Program-made: the position numbers and the translations under genes
Shown: positions 1 through 7,109 of the stretch, one piece after another
How positions within the stretch are numbered: position 1 is the stretch's first letter
Layout of the letters: each line of letters opens with the position of its first letter
Assembly: GCA_002420105.1 (NCBI GenBank)
Contig: DIHJ01000038.1
Span: forward strand, 83,830 to 147,829
Origin: Nitrospira sp. UBA5699
GTDB lineage: Bacteria > Nitrospirota > Nitrospiria > Nitrospirales > Nitrospiraceae
Length of the DNA stretch: 64,000 nt
Direction of reading: 5' to 3'
The notes under the pieces: model-generated
Database searches by the model: none
What the model was told of the DNA's origin: nothing
The model's input: the letters and a program-made list of their open reading frames with translations, nothing else

Positions 1-1
1 A

Positions 2-1363
2 ATCGAAGGGTATGCGTCGGCCACGAGCGTCAACCGGGGAGACTCGATCAAACTGTTCGTGCACACGGAGGCGCCGGCCTATGTGGCGACAATTTACCGC
101 ATGGGCTGGTACGGAGGCGCCGGAGCCCGGGAAGTCGTCGCCCCGTTGAGACTGGAGGGGCGTCGCCAGCCGCCGCCCGTCGTCGATGCGACGACAGGGC
201 TGGTGGAATGCCGATGGGAAAACCCGATCGTCCTGCACATTCCCGCTCAGGGACCCGATGCCGCCGACTGGTTGTCGGGCGTCTATCTGACCAAACTGAC
301 GGCCGAGCCGACGGGAGAGAGCAGCTACATCCTGTTCGTCGTCCGTGACGACGCGCGGCCTTCCGACTTCCTGTATCAGTCGAGCGTCACGACGTTTCAG
401 GCCTACAACAACTGGGGCGGCAAGTCGCTCTATGACTACAACAGCGAGCAGGGCGGGGCCGTCATGGTGTCCTTCGACCGCCCGTACGCCATCGGGCGGG
501 AGCCCGTGGACGCGCTATCCGTCGGTGCGGGCGCGTTCCTCCAGGGGTGGGAATACAACATGGTGCGGTGGCTGGAGCGGGAGGGTTACGACGTCACCTA
601 TGCGACCAATCTCGACGTCCATCGCGACCCCGCGCTGCTGTCGTCCCATCGGGCGTTTCTCTCTGTGGGACACGATGAGTACTGGACCGGCCGGATGCGC
701 CGTCATGTCGAGCAGGCGCGCGATCGGGGAGTCCATCTGGCGTTCTTCTCCGCCAACACCTGCTATTGGCAGATCCGCCTGATGCCGAGCCGGCTGACCG
801 GCGTGCCGGACCGGATCATCGTGGCGTACAAGGGCAAGGCTCCCTGGCAGGATCCCGTACTGTTCGACGGAGATCCGGCCAACGACCGCCTCGCGACGAC
901 GAGATGGCGCTCGGCTCCGGTCAATCAACCGGAAGCCGCTCTTCTCGGCGGGATGTATCTGGAGGGCGAAGAGGCTGTGGACGGCAATCTGGTCGTGGTC
1001 AACTCATCCCATTGGATGATGAACGGGACCGGGCTCAAGCAGGGAGACGTCCTGCCCGGTTTGCTGGGGTACGAAGTGGACGGCGAGGATAGCACCTCTC
1101 CGCCGAACCGGGTCGTGCTGACCCGCTCGCCCGTCGGATCCCGCATGGCGACCTCGACGCTGTACGAGGCAGCCAGCGGCGCGCTCGTATTCAACTCCGG
1201 ATCGATGCAGTGGATCTGGGGGCTCGACGATTTCCACGTGGACGGGCGGGGCGAGCCCCGGACGCATCCGGGGCTGCAGCAGATGACGCGGAACCTTCTC
1301 AGCCGGCTGGGGCAGCCGGTTTCATCGGTCCTGGCACAGGGGCGATCCGGCGATGGCAGATAG
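2..1363 (+). CDS. N,N-dimethylformamidase beta-subunit-like protein (5' end outside window)
   Basis: The reading frame is open to the left edge of the window, so the gene is truncated at its 5' end; a GTG at 59 is an internal codon rather than a convincing start. The product resembles the C-terminal, catalytic-type domain of the large subunit of N,N-dimethylformamidase: the visible landmarks are YRMGWYGGAGAR near the beginning, FQAYNNWGGKSLYDYNS, the VGHDEYWT segment and a late GALVFNSGSMQWIWGL segment. In the family this fold hydrolyses small amides, but many genomes carry paralogues of unknown substrate, often beside surface-polysaccharide or secretion genes. The stop overlaps the start of the following SGNH gene by 11 bases, so the two are co-transcribed and probably translationally coupled. 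Family assignment is fairly secure, function is not. Confidence 0.75.
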   Translation: MEGYASATSVNRGDSIKLFVHTEAPAYVATIYRMGWYGGAGAREVVAPLRLEGRRQPPPVVDATTGLVECRWENPIVLHIPAQGPDAADWLSGVYLTKLTAEPTGESSYILFVVRDDARPSDFLYQSSVTTFQAYNNWGGKSLYDYNSEQGGAVMVSFDRPYAIGREPVDALSVGAGAFLQGWEYNMVRWLEREGYDVTYATNLDVHRDPALLSSHRAFLSVGHDEYWTGRMRRHVEQARDRGVHLAFFSANTCYWQIRLMPSRLTGVPDRIIVAYKGKAPWQDPVLFDGDPANDRLATTRWRSAPVNQPEAALLGGMYLEGEEAVDGNLVVVNSSHWMMNGTGLKQGDVLPGLLGYEVDGEDSTSPPNRVVLTRSPVGSRMATSTLYEAASGALVFNSGSMQWIWGLDDFHVDGRGEPRTHPGLQQMTRNLLSRLGQPVSSVLAQGRSGDGR

Positions 1364-2645
1364 ATCTGGCCGGGAACCGGACGATTCCGGGCTTCCGGCG
1401 TCGAATGATGACGGCTGGCTCATTGCGTGGGGACTCGTCTGTTTGATGGGGCTCATCGTGATGGCGGCGGTCATTGCGACGGCCCACTCGGCGGTGCCCT
1501 ATCTCTGGCTCGCCGTCGCCGCCGGAACCATGTTCATCCTGGCAGCCTGTCTCAGTCCCGGTGCGGTGGGAAAAGCGCTCTGGATCAATCTGGCCGTCAT
1601 CGCCCTGACCCTCGGGATTCTGGAGGGATTCTACTGGCTCAAGGAACCGCCGGACCGCCAGATGGAGTACAGCGAAGGGTTCTTCGTCCTCGACGATCTT
1701 CTCGGATACGGGCCGGCGCGCGGCCGATCGGTCTCGCACGTGGCGAAAGTCCTGGACCGCCTCCTCTATCGCGTCACCTATACGATCGACGATCACGGAT
1801 TGCGGGTTGCCGGGCCGCCGGACGCGTCGTCTGCACAGACCGATGCCTGTCTGGTGTTTTTCGGCGATTCGTTCACCTTCGGCGAAGGCGTGCCGGACGA
1901 AGCCACGATGCCCTATCGGGTCGGGCGAAAGCTGCGGGACAGTTTCCGAACGGTCAATTTCGGATTTCTCGGATACGGACCGCATCAGATGCTGGCCATC
2001 CTGGAGGAGGATCGCGTCGACGCGATAGAATCCTGCCGTCCGCGCCTCATCGTGTACCAGGCGATTCCGGCTCACGTGTCCCGTGTGGCCGGATTGGAGC
2101 CCTGGGACCAGCATGGACCGAGGTACGTGCCGACCGGGGACGGTCGCGTGAGGCGGGCGGGACATTTCGACGACACCCCTCCGGAAACCCTCCTGGATGC
2201 GTTCCGCCGGTTCCACCACGGCCTGACGATCACCTGGCAACGGCGATTGGAGCAGAGCGCATTGTATCGCATGCTCCTCCGCTCCCATCGGCCGGTGACC
2301 GAGCGGGATATCGAGTTGTTCGCCGGCGTGATCGGCACAGCCGGGCAGACCGTGCGTGAGCGGTACCCGGACGCCGCCTTTCACGTGCTCCTGTGGGATT
2401 TTGAGAAGGACCGGGCCCTGCTCCCCGCGATCGAACGGGGGCTCAAGAAACAGGGCCTGCCGGTTCATTCGATGTCCGCCATTCTTCCCGGCTTTCGCAC
2501 CCAGGAAGCCGAGTATGAGATCAGCCCCTACGATCAACATCCCAACGAGCGGGCTCACGAACTCATCGCCGAGTACGTGGTCAATTCCATCGCCACCCCC
2601 GTATCCCGCATGACGGTGGCGGCCCTTCCCCGGCTCTCCCAATAG
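1353..2645 (+). CDS. Membrane-anchored SGNH/GDSL-type hydrolase
   Basis: This 430-residue protein has three hydrophobic segments at about residues 22-44, 50-68 and 76-92, followed by a soluble domain that must lie on one face of the membrane. The soluble domain carries SGNH block I, GDSFTFGEG at 171-179 (Ser 173 as nucleophile), and a C-terminal DQHPN at 394-398 that supplies the expected Asp and His of block V. Such hydrolases act on esters, often as deacetylases or acyltransfer partners for extracellular polysaccharides. It overlaps the preceding dimethylformamidase-like gene by 11 bases, so both probably act on the same, unknown substrate. The ATG at 1353 is chosen because it gives the short overlap and a clean N-terminus. 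Substrate cannot be read from the sequence. Confidence 0.8.
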   Translation: MADRSGREPDDSGLPASNDDGWLIAWGLVCLMGLIVMAAVIATAHSAVPYLWLAVAAGTMFILAACLSPGAVGKALWINLAVIALTLGILEGFYWLKEPPDRQMEYSEGFFVLDDLLGYGPARGRSVSHVAKVLDRLLYRVTYTIDDHGLRVAGPPDASSAQTDACLVFFGDSFTFGEGVPDEATMPYRVGRKLRDSFRTVNFGFLGYGPHQMLAILEEDRVDAIESCRPRLIVYQAIPAHVSRVAGLEPWDQHGPRYVPTGDGRVRRAGHFDDTPPETLLDAFRRFHHGLTITWQRRLEQSALYRMLLRSHRPVTERDIELFAGVIGTAGQTVRERYPDAAFHVLLWDFEKDRALLPAIERGLKKQGLPVHSMSAILPGFRTQEAEYEISPYDQHPNERAHELIAEYVVNSIATPVSRMTVAALPRLSQ

Positions 2646-2746
2646 CGCGGAGAGATCGAGTCATCCCCGAGTCGAAGCACCGGCTCCGCAGGAACCGGAA
2701 CGGTCAAAACGACGAATTTCTGGCAGGTTGTTGGCGGAATTATTAG

Positions 2747-2779
2747 GGGGAAGGTCGCCTTCTACGGGCGACTTTCCCC
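2747..2779 (-). terminator. Hairpin downstream of the split tRNA-Asn gene
   Basis: Two 13-base arms (2747-2759 and 2767-2779) pair with a single G-U, enclosing a 7-base loop. On the minus strand it lies about 20 bases beyond the CCA end of tRNA-Asn, the place expected for a terminator. No long T tract follows on either strand, so it may be a processing or bidirectional element between two convergent units. Confidence 0.45.
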
Positions 2780-2838
2780 TTATGCTGTGGCTATGATTGG
2801 CTCCCCGGGCAGGACTCGAACCTGCGACCAGCCGGTTA

Positions 2839-3393
2839 CAAGTGCCCCAGTCTTTCGACCGGGCTTGGACTATCTCTTCACCCGCCTGAATTTCAGGAGA
2901 GGGTGTCGGGCGCTGGTGAGGCGTTATCGGATTGGCTCCTCAGCCTCTAGTCTCTGCACGTTCCTGCCTACACCATCTCTCGATGGGCCGTTCGGCAGGC
3001 TTCGCTCAGGATTACCGTTCCGCATATGCGGAGACGGCTTCCCTGAATTCACCCGATGTTTCAACCACAGTTTCCTGTGGAAGCTGCAGATGGGAGTGAA
3101 CCTCTCGGTGACAGTTCGCGCACAAGAGCATACATTTGTCTAGTTCTTCGCGGATCTTCGACCAGCTTCGCGTGTAGCCTTTGCTGGATATCCCAAAGTC
3201 CTTGCGAGAAGAAGTCAGATGATGAAACTCCAGTGCTTCCATACAGCGGTCATAGCCGCATCTTTCACAACGCGCGCCCTTGTAAGCCAACGCCTTTTGT
3301 CTGATGACTTTTCGGCGTTTGCGGACGGCCTCGATCAGATAGCTGCGACGATCCGCGTATGAACGTCGCTCTGCCACCGGTTCCCTCACTCCT
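2839..3393 (-). ncRNA. Group I self-splicing intron, subgroup IC3-like, in tRNA-Asn
   Basis: The 555-nt intervening sequence contains all four conserved core blocks in order on the minus strand: P element AATTCAGGGAA (3049-3039), Q element AATCCTGAGC (3013-3004), R element GTGCAGAGACTA (2959-2948) and S element AAGAGATAGTCC (2878-2867). P4 forms between TTCAGG and CCTGAG, and P7 between GACTA and TAGTC. These blocks closely resemble those I remember from the cyanobacterial tRNA-Leu intron, the type IC3 example. The intron ends in G at 2839. For P1, GCAG at 3374-3371 could pair with the exon end CUGU and give the obligatory U-G pair, but I could not fold P1 and P10 with confidence. An HNH reading frame fills the 5' part. 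Confidence 0.9.
3012..3377 (-). CDS. Intron-encoded HNH homing endonuclease (putative)
   Basis: The protein of 121 residues has a basic N-terminus followed by a zinc-stabilised HNH module: CERCGYDRC, then LEFHHL with the His pair, and CMLLCANCHREVH with the second Cys pair and the last His. HNH proteins of this size inside group I introns are typical homing nucleases that cut intron-less alleles. The frame continues upstream through the tRNA exon, but that part is exon sequence; I prefer the GTG at 3377, preceded by GAGGGA at a spacing of about five bases. The reading frame runs into the ribozyme core: its last codons encode the P element and P4/P5 region, and its TAA (3014-3012) abuts the Q element. 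Activity and target site are inferred. Confidence 0.82.
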   Translation of the reverse strand: MAERRSYADRRSYLIEAVRKRRKVIRQKALAYKGARCERCGYDRCMEALEFHHLTSSRKDFGISSKGYTRSWSKIREELDKCMLLCANCHREVHSHLQLPQETVVETSGEFREAVSAYAER

Positions 3394-3452
3394 ACAGCCG
3401 GCTGCTCTACCAACTGAGCTACCGGGGAACGGTATTCAGCGAAAGCTGCTGC

Positions 3453-3461
3453 ATTGTAGCA
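3453..3461 (-). promoter_or_regulatory. Extended -10 promoter of tRNA-Asn
   Basis: On the minus strand the sequence TG-C-TACAAT (3461-3453) is an extended -10 element. Transcription would start near 3446, about 18 bases before the tRNA 5' end. No good -35 hexamer is visible at 17 bases, which is tolerated with an extended -10. Confidence 0.5.
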
Positions 3462-3530
3462 CAATTGATGTGGATCAAGGCGAGCGTTTTTTAACGAGCG
3501 AAGAGGAAATCAGGTGAATTATTTCCCCAT

Positions 3531-3800
3531 TTAGACGTCGAAATCTTCGGTCTCGTCCTCGTCGGATGAGGCGTCGGAGTTGCCTTCCGCCAGGGCCGCG
3601 TAGTGCTTGGCCCAGGTCAGATACAGGTTGCCGCTGTCCCGCATGGTGTCGGCGGCCTTCACGAGCTTTTCGACGAGCTCGGGGTCTTTGCCCGCGGCCT
3701 GGATGACGGCGGCCCGGCGCTCGATCGCTTTCGGGTACTCGTTGATCAGGCCGGCGATTTCGCCGAGCAGTTCGTTGAGGATGTTGTCTTCGTTTTCCAT
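3531..3800 (-). CDS. Small acidic hypothetical protein downstream of the oxidoreductase operon
   Basis: This 89-residue, mainly helical protein ends in a strongly acidic tail (SSDEDETEDFDV). It has no signal peptide or membrane segment and I do not recognise a family. The ATG at 3800 is preferred because AGGAG lies a few bases upstream; a longer in-frame start would run through the terminator hairpin at 3826-3849. It follows the ferredoxin-type delta subunit on the same strand but beyond that terminator, so it is either expressed by read-through or from its own weak promoter. A role as accessory factor of the 2-oxoacid oxidoreductase is only a guess from position. Confidence 0.65.
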   Translation of the reverse strand: MENEDNILNELLGEIAGLINEYPKAIERRAAVIQAAGKDPELVEKLVKAADTMRDSGNLYLTWAKHYAALAEGNSDASSDEDETEDFDV

Positions 3801-3817
3801 CGCGCTCCTGTGCCCCA

Positions 3818-3849
3818 ACAAAAAACCCCATAGCGCGGACGCCATGGGG
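3818..3849 (-). terminator. Rho-independent terminator of the oxidoreductase operon
   Basis: Read on the minus strand, CCCCATGGCG and CGCTATGGGG form a stem with a four-base loop, followed directly by six T residues. It lies 25 bases after the stop of the delta subunit, so it ends the operon before the small acidic gene. Confidence 0.85.
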
Positions 3850-3873
3850 TTCTTGACGGTGAACCCGCTCGGT

Positions 3874-4152
3874 TTAGCCCTGATAGGCTTGGCCGAGGGC
3901 TGCGGATTCGCCTTTTTTCGACATGAGCTGTCCGGTCGCGCTGACGGCCTGCATGACGATCGCCTCGTGCTTGGCGGCGTTGCAGACTACGACGCAGAGT
4001 TCGCAACCCTTGCAGCGGTCGATGTTGACTTCCGCCACCATCTTGGCCGAATTCAGGTCGAGGCAGTTGGCCTCCGGGCAATACATGATGCAGAGCCGGC
4101 AGCCCTTCTTGGCGGTGCACTTCTCGTCGATGACTTGCGCTACGTTATACAT
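3874..4152 (-). CDS. porD: 2-oxoacid:ferredoxin oxidoreductase, delta (ferredoxin-like) subunit
   Basis: This 92-residue protein is a two-cluster ferredoxin. The second cluster is the standard C47-x2-C50-x2-C53-x3-C57. The first has cysteines at 12, 18, 21 and 25 followed by Pro, so its first gap is longer than the usual two residues. In this enzyme family the delta subunit carries electrons from the TPP-bound intermediate, through the beta-subunit cluster, to free ferredoxin. It is the last gene of the operon, 21 bases after the gamma subunit and just before a strong terminator. A stand-alone ferredoxin is possible, but the position makes it the delta subunit. Confidence 0.88.
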   Translation of the reverse strand: MYNVAQVIDEKCTAKKGCRLCIMYCPEANCLDLNSAKMVAEVNIDRCKGCELCVVVCNAAKHEAIVMQAVSATGQLMSKKGESAALGQAYQG

Positions 4153-4173
4153 GCGACGTGGTTCCTTCTCTCG

Positions 4174-4881
4174 TTACGCAGCCACGGCCGGATTGCCGAC
4201 TCGCAACTCAACGTGGTTCTTCTCGGCCCATTCGCTGGCGATCTCATAGGCCCGCTTGACGGTCGCCAGGTTTTTCTGGAGCAGCATTTCCTTCTTGGCG
4301 AACTTCTTCTTGATGGCTTCGTCCAGCGAGGCCGTGCCGCCCGATGCGACGAACTTCTTGCCGAACCGTTCCTGCAGCGCGCCGTCGAGGGCTTCCATCG
4401 ACACGCACTTGGTGATGCCCGCCACCGATCCGATCATCGTCATGTTGGTGGACAACTCGGTGCCGGCGATCTCGATCGCGAGCTCGGTCCCGGCAATGTA
4501 GAATGTGGCGACATTCAGATCCTTGAGGCGTTGAATGTCTTCTTCCGACAGCAGCGGCTGCGCGGAGTTGATGATGACCACGCCGCCTTCCTTAATGCCG
4601 GAATAGAACGGCATCGTATAGCTCTTCCCCATCGTGATGACCTGAGGATGGAAGACCTCGATCACATCCGGGAAGACCAGTTCGCCGCGGTCATAGATCC
4701 GCTCGATGCCGATCCGGCAGTAGCTCTCGGCCGGCGCCATGCGCTTTTCCGCGCCGAAGAACGGATTGGAAATGGAAAATTTGCCGTCCCGGTTGGCGGC
4801 CATGGCCATGACGTGGGCGGCCGTGACGGCGCCCTGTCCGCCCAAGCCCGACATCCGGATATTCAGTCTTTTCTTGATCAT
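4174..4881 (-). CDS. porG: 2-oxoacid:ferredoxin oxidoreductase, gamma subunit
   Basis: The 235-residue product starts with the family signature MSGLGGQGAVTAAHVMA (residues 10-26), a nucleotide-type glycine-rich loop, followed by GAEKRMAPAESYCRIG, the region that contacts CoA and the alpha/beta subunits in the family. The gamma domain helps bind coenzyme A for transfer of the acyl group after decarboxylation of pyruvate or 2-oxoglutarate. It starts 18 bases after the beta subunit, with GGAGG directly upstream, and is followed closely by the delta subunit. Which 2-oxoacid is used cannot be decided from this subunit. Confidence 0.92.
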   Translation of the reverse strand: MIKKRLNIRMSGLGGQGAVTAAHVMAMAANRDGKFSISNPFFGAEKRMAPAESYCRIGIERIYDRGELVFPDVIEVFHPQVITMGKSYTMPFYSGIKEGGVVIINSAQPLLSEEDIQRLKDLNVATFYIAGTELAIEIAGTELSTNMTMIGSVAGITKCVSMEALDGALQERFGKKFVASGGTASLDEAIKKKFAKKEMLLQKNLATVKRAYEIASEWAEKNHVELRVGNPAVAA

Positions 4882-4899
4882 GAGTGGCCTCCGGTTCCT

Positions 4900-5802
4900 T
4901 TAGGCCTGTCCTGCCAACTGCTTGGCGGCGGCTTTCCGTTCCTTGTCCTTGGCGGCCAGTTCCGCCAGGAGCTGCTTGGCCGGCTCGCTGATGTATTCCT
5001 TGTACGCGAACCGTTCGGTCGGCTTCTCCGAATCGCGCATTTCCTGGAGGCCTTCCATGCTGTTCTTGCCGATCTCGAGAATACAGGGCGTGTAGAGCTG
5101 GAGATAGGTCGGCCCGATTTCGCGGGCGATGTGCACCGCATTCCGGATGACCTTTTCCACGAGCGACGGCTTGCTGACCGTGCAGTTGACGACGTAATGG
5201 CAGCCGGACTCGCGGGCGATTTCAGGCAACCGGACCTTGTCGAAGAGTTTTCCGACCGGGGCCATCTTGGCGACGAAGCCCTTCTGCATGAGGCCGCTCT
5301 CCTGTCCCCCCGTGTTGGCATAGAGCTCGTTGTCGAAGCAGATGGTCGTGAACTTCTCCTGGCGGAACCAGGCTTGAAGCGTCATGTCGAGGCCGATGTC
5401 GACGGTGGCGCCGTCGCCCGCCAGGACGACCACGTCCTTGACGCGACCCGGGAACCGGACGCTGAGGGCGCGCTTCAGACCCGACGCGATGGCGTTCTGG
5501 TTGCCGAAGAGCGAGTGAATGTTGTGGACCGCCACCATGGGGAACACCAGGCTGGTGCAGCCGGTGGAGCCGACCATGACGGTGTCTTCCGGGTTCGGCA
5601 GGGAGGCCAGGATGTACCGGAACGCCATGGACTCCGGGCAGCCGGCGCAGAGCGAATGCTGCTCGATGAGTTCCTTGGTGTTCCCGATGTCCTTCCAGCC
5701 GCGGTCTTCCTTGCCGTAGGTCGCGTTCTTCACGAGATCCTGATAGTCCGACGGCATGATGTCGTAGAGGGCTTCGGAGATTTGAATGCGTTCTTTGCTC
5801 AT
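4900..5802 (-). CDS. porB: 2-oxoacid:ferredoxin oxidoreductase, beta (TPP-binding) subunit
   Basis: The 300-residue subunit shows C52-x2-C55 and later cysteines for a [4Fe-4S] cluster, then the thiamine diphosphate motif GDGATVDIGLD starting at 129 and closing with CFDNELYANTGGQ (about 155-167), which supplies the Mg ligands. It performs the decarboxylation step together with the alpha subunit and passes electrons to the cluster. In autotrophs using the reductive TCA cycle the same enzyme can run in the carboxylating direction. A GAGGAGG ribosome site precedes the ATG at 5802. The gene lies between alpha and gamma in the operon. Confidence 0.94.
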   Translation of the reverse strand: MSKERIQISEALYDIMPSDYQDLVKNATYGKEDRGWKDIGNTKELIEQHSLCAGCPESMAFRYILASLPNPEDTVMVGSTGCTSLVFPMVAVHNIHSLFGNQNAIASGLKRALSVRFPGRVKDVVVLAGDGATVDIGLDMTLQAWFRQEKFTTICFDNELYANTGGQESGLMQKGFVAKMAPVGKLFDKVRLPEIARESGCHYVVNCTVSKPSLVEKVIRNAVHIAREIGPTYLQLYTPCILEIGKNSMEGLQEMRDSEKPTERFAYKEYISEPAKQLLAELAAKDKERKAAAKQLAGQA

Positions 5803-5856
5803 TAGGGCCTCCTCGGTTTCGCTCGCGGGAGCGAACAGGTTCAGAGTGTATGCTGC

Positions 5857-7068
5857 TCAGCTTCCACGACCGGCCAGGGAGAAGGTCTTCATCCCGAGGG
5901 CCGTCTTGATTTCCGACACGATGATTTCCGGCGGCATCGTCATGCCTCCGCAGACGTGCGGACCGGCATGTACGCGATGGTGGTTCGGGATCGTGGCCTT
6001 GATTTCCTTCGCCAGCCAGCCCGTCACGTTGAACTCCGGCACGAAGATGTGCTTGGCGTTCTTGGTGGCTTCCCGGATTTCTTCCTCCGGCCAGGGGCGA
6101 AGGGTCTTGACCTTCACCAATCCGCAACGCACGCCTTCATCTTCCAGCAAGCGGATCGCTTCACGCCCTTGCGAGACGGCCGTCCCGGACGCCACGATCA
6201 TGATCTCCGCGTCGGTATTCTCGGCGTCGATCAGGCCGTTCAGCCACTTGATGGAATGTTTGCGGGAGCGTTCCACGGCGGCCCAGATTTCCTGCTGCCA
6301 GCTCGCGTGGGTGGCGTAGCTGATATAGTTGCTCTTCATCACGAACGGGTCACGCATCATCCGGACCGGAGGACATTCCATGTCCATGCAGGGGACCGGC
6401 GAACGATAGGGATCGTACGGAGGCAGGCACATGTCGGCCGGCGTCAGGTTCACGACGTCCTTGGTGTGCGTGACGAAGAAGCCGTCACAACAGAGGGCCA
6501 GCGGCAAATGCACGTCCGGTTCCTCGGACACCATGTAGCCTTTGAGAATCCAGTCGAAAAAGTCCTGAGCGGTTTCCGCATGCCAGACGAGCATGCCGGT
6601 GTTCAACAGATAGGCGATTTCGAGCGTGTCCGGCTGAATCGACAGCGGCGAGTTGATGCCGCGACAGGTGACGATCATCTGGATCGGCAGGCGCGCACCG
6701 GCCCACATGGGAAAGTTTTCCATGGCGCGCATCGTGCCGGGTCCGGCGGTCGTGGTGAACACCCGCGCTCCGCCGAAGGCGGCGCCGGCGCACTGCGACA
6801 TGACGGCGAATTCGCTCTCGCCGCGGAAATAGTCGCCGATGTACCCTTCGGCAAAGAGTTCGCCGATGAGCGCAGCCGCTTCGCTCTGAGGCGTGATCGG
6901 ATACGCGATCATCACGTCGCATGAGGCGCGACGGATGGCTTCCTTAATGACTTCGCTCCCGGTATAAAACGACGGCGTACGGGGAGCTTCGTTCATCATT
7001 TTCCAGGTGTCTGTATAGGTTTGACCCTTCTTATTTTTCGTGCCGATGACTGAGTGTGTTTCCGCCAT
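5857..7068 (-). CDS. porA: 2-oxoacid:ferredoxin oxidoreductase, alpha subunit
   Basis: The alpha subunit (403 residues) carries the pyrimidine-binding half of the TPP site: YPITPQSE at 56-63, GESEFAVM at 83-90 and TTTAGPGTMRAMENFP at 105-120, then a C-terminal domain II. It has an N-terminal extension of about 30 residues before the usual beginning of the family. AAAGGAGG stands nine bases upstream of the ATG. It pairs with the beta subunit encoded next. Length and the presence of an extra upstream subunit gene fit the five-subunit enzymes described for Hydrogenobacter and Nitrospira; pyruvate versus 2-oxoglutarate specificity is not settled by the sequence. Confidence 0.93.
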   Translation of the reverse strand: MAETHSVIGTKNKKGQTYTDTWKMMNEAPRTPSFYTGSEVIKEAIRRASCDVMIAYPITPQSEAAALIGELFAEGYIGDYFRGESEFAVMSQCAGAAFGGARVFTTTAGPGTMRAMENFPMWAGARLPIQMIVTCRGINSPLSIQPDTLEIAYLLNTGMLVWHAETAQDFFDWILKGYMVSEEPDVHLPLALCCDGFFVTHTKDVVNLTPADMCLPPYDPYRSPVPCMDMECPPVRMMRDPFVMKSNYISYATHASWQQEIWAAVERSRKHSIKWLNGLIDAENTDAEIMIVASGTAVSQGREAIRLLEDEGVRCGLVKVKTLRPWPEEEIREATKNAKHIFVPEFNVTGWLAKEIKATIPNHHRVHAGPHVCGGMTMPPEIIVSEIKTALGMKTFSLAGRGS

Positions 7069-7109
7069 GGACCCAGCCTCCTTTCACTACGTACAGAGCT
7101 TCCGACGGC

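Larger units (their letters stand above)
2798..3428 (-). tRNA. tRNA-Asn(GUU) interrupted by a group I intron
   Basis: The 5' exon is 3428-3394 (35 nt) and the 3' exon is 2838-2798 (41 nt). Joined, they form a 76-nt tRNA with encoded CCA: acceptor TCCCCGG/CCGGGGA with discriminator G, D-stem GCTC/GAGC, anticodon stem GCCGG/CCGGC, variable loop TGGTC and T-arm GCAGG-TTCGAGT-CCTGC. The anticodon loop becomes CTGTTAA, that is anticodon GTT, Asn. The break is inside the anticodon, between positions 35 and 36 (GU^U). The cut follows a U in the 5' exon and the intron ends in G, both required by group I chemistry. Without splicing no functional tRNA can be made from this locus. No second tRNA-Asn lies in the window. 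Confidence 0.93.

Noticed and set aside
2787..3143. Plus-strand frame starting with GRTRTCDQPVTS
   Set aside because: This is a translated antisense tRNA, a well-known false gene; it covers the tRNA-Asn 3' exon and intron core.
2798..3428. tRNA-Tyr(GUA) reading if the intron were removed one base later
   Set aside because: CTGTA followed by the 3' exon would give a wrong loop length; only the cut after CTGT and before TAA gives a 7-base loop and a 76-nt tRNA, with anticodon GUU.
3378..3464. N-terminal extension of the HNH frame (SPVAQLVEQ)
   Set aside because: It translates the tRNA 5' exon and its promoter region; such peptides are frequent tRNA artefacts. The nuclease start was placed inside the intron.
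3607..5805. Open frame of over 700 codons on the plus strand across the oxidoreductase genes
   Set aside because: It is antisense to four well-recognised subunit genes, has low-complexity Arg/Leu/Asp composition and no family resemblance; GC-rich codon bias opens such frames.
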